This document shows positions 63,147 through 64,000 of a DNA stretch of 64,000 nucleotides, piece by piece. How positions within the stretch are numbered: the stretch's first letter is position 1; each line of letters begins with the position of its first letter. Position numbers and translations under genes: made by a program. Under the pieces are notes generated by a model. That model worked only from the letters and a program-made list of their open reading frames with translations, made no database searches and had not been told where the DNA came from. The stretch comes from Flavobacteriaceae bacterium (lineage in GTDB: Bacteria > Bacteroidota > Bacteroidia > Flavobacteriales > Flavobacteriaceae): assembly GCA_009886625.1 (NCBI GenBank), contig QXZA01000011.1:62001-126000 (forward strand). Direction: 5' to 3'.

Positions 63147-64000
63147 GCAGAATTTCTGCTCGCATTAATATTTCCAAACAAAGAGCGGGTGACCATTGCT
63201 TCTAGAATTTGAATTTTCTCGGCATCAACTTTTTTTGATTTACGAAGTATTTGCAATTGCATAAGGGCAAACTGCTGTATCGTCAATAATGGTTGTACAA
63301 TTTCCTCTCTTGCACGAATGGAAGCTTTTCCAGCGGGTTCATTTTCCATTAACGATTTAAAATCACTAACCTCTAGTAACAGTGCTCTGGTAAGTTTATA
63401 TTCTTCAAATATCAGTTCCCAAAAAGTACCAAACTCTTTATCTTCTTTCATGTAAGCGGTTAGCTTAAAGAAAGACTTTGTCAAGCTCATCATACTGTTG
63501 AAGAGTAATGTTCTAAAGAAGCGTGAGTTTTTATACAACTGCTTTACATCTTCAATTTTTCCTTCATTAATAAAATGTTGAATTGAAGTTCCAACACCGA
63601 AGAATCCCGGAACATTTTGTTTTAATTGACTCCAGCTACCTACAAAGGGAATCGCTCTTAAGTCTTCAAATTGCAAGCCTTTTGATTTTCCTCTTTTGGA
63701 AGGTCTACTCCCGATATTTGTTTTAGCATAGAAAGGCAAGGTGGACATACGTTCCAAATAAGGAATAAACATTGGATGTGCTTTGAAGTTTTGATAAGCT
63801 TTATAACTATGTATCGCAATGTTTTCCATTGTTTTTCTGTTGGCATCAGAAAGATTATTTTTGCCTGGATTTAAAATACGACTAGCAATACCAGAACTCA
63901 ACAACTGCTCTAAGTTGTATTGTGAAGAATCTAAGGTTCCAAAATTTGAACTAATGGTTTGACCCTGGATAGTAAGCTGGATGTCATCGCTTTGAATTGT
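63143..64000 (-). CDS. ppc: Phosphoenolpyruvate carboxylase, C-terminal part (gene runs off the window)
   Basis: The minus-strand frame is open to the window edge, so only the last 285 residues are seen. They carry PEP carboxylase signatures: LTIQGQTISSNFGT near the edge, GSRPSKRGKSKGLQFEDLRA with the catalytic RPxKR, and IPFVGSWSQLKQNVPGF. The very C-terminus reads RSLFGNINASRNSA instead of the usual RNTG end, a difference I associate with Bacteroidota copies. The enzyme makes oxaloacetate from PEP and bicarbonate. An internal TTG at 63904 is not the start. Confidence 0.9.
   Translation of the reverse strand, partial: TIQSDDIQLTIQGQTISSNFGTLDSSQYNLEQLLSSGIASRILNPGKNNLSDANRKTMENIAIHSYKAYQNFKAHPMFIPYLERMSTLPFYAKTNIGSRPSKRGKSKGLQFEDLRAIPFVGSWSQLKQNVPGFFGVGTSIQHFINEGKIEDVKQLYKNSRFFRTLLFNSMMSLTKSFFKLTAYMKEDKEFGTFWELIFEEYKLTRALLLEVSDFKSLMENEPAGKASIRAREEIVQPLLTIQQFALMQLQILRKSKKVDAEKIQILEAMVTRSLFGNINASRNSA

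Overview
The window reads as a stretch of chromosome from an AT-rich member of the Bacteroidota, most likely a marine-type flavobacterium. The evidence is many Bacteroidota promoter boxes (TAnnTTTG just upstream of genes, no obvious Shine-Dalgarno sequences), MutS2 without an Smr domain, a single-chain alpha/beta 2-oxoacid dehydrogenase E1, TlpA/DUF4369 lipoproteins, a flavobacterial-type patatin, DUF6428, and TTG or GTG starts on core genes. I found no tRNA, rRNA, CRISPR array, prophage or recognisable insertion sequence.

Layout. 0-8.4 kb: a TetR regulator, DUF2911, an amidohydrolase, UPF0145, DinB, a SUI1-like factor, ung and mutS2, interleaved with decaying genes (a UPF0145 gene with a late stop, a thiolase tail, mscL, and a frameshifted small membrane protein). 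8.4-19.2 kb: a DAACS symporter with aroC, a YdiJ-type FAD/Fe-S dehydrogenase, a TlpA lipoprotein, and the operon saccharopine dehydrogenase-like / DUF1338 / ALDH7-type aldehyde dehydrogenase / rhomboid. Together these encode most of a route from lysine via 2-oxoadipate and D-2-hydroxyglutarate to 2-oxoglutarate. 19.2-34 kb: a lipid A acyltransferase, a phosphohexose mutase, an OprB-like porin, AcpH, gamma-glutamyltransferase, UvrA, a LOG protein, a degenerate M1-peptidase-like outer-membrane protein and the fused E1. 34-41.8 kb: holA, an orphan HsdR_N nuclease-like protein, a glycosyltransferase, an OmpA-family lipoprotein, TsaC, UvrD and an M20 peptidase.

41.8-43.8 kb is the most accessory-looking part. 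A patatin-like gene is split in two by about 1.1 kb carrying an alpha/beta hydrolase, and the patatin has also lost its catalytic serine. 43.8-56.4 kb: recG, pheT, a membrane protein with DUF2007, a sodium/solute symporter, an HD hydrolase, an ABC-F protein, a cysteine-less thioredoxin-fold lipoprotein, transaldolase and an SDR. The SRP RNA follows on the minus strand at 56.4-56.5 kb. 56.6-64 kb: glutaminyl cyclase, a thioesterase, glyA, DUF6428, a ClpB tail remnant, smpB, a dienelactone hydrolase, aroB and the 3' part of a PEP carboxylase gene cut by the window edge.

Most of the window is ordinary core genome. I see no convincing new multi-gene system. What deserves attention is the lysine locus with a palindrome over its predicted start site, the split patatin and its insert, an unusual number of broken genes for 64 kb, and several promoters so close to their start codons that leaderless mRNAs are likely.
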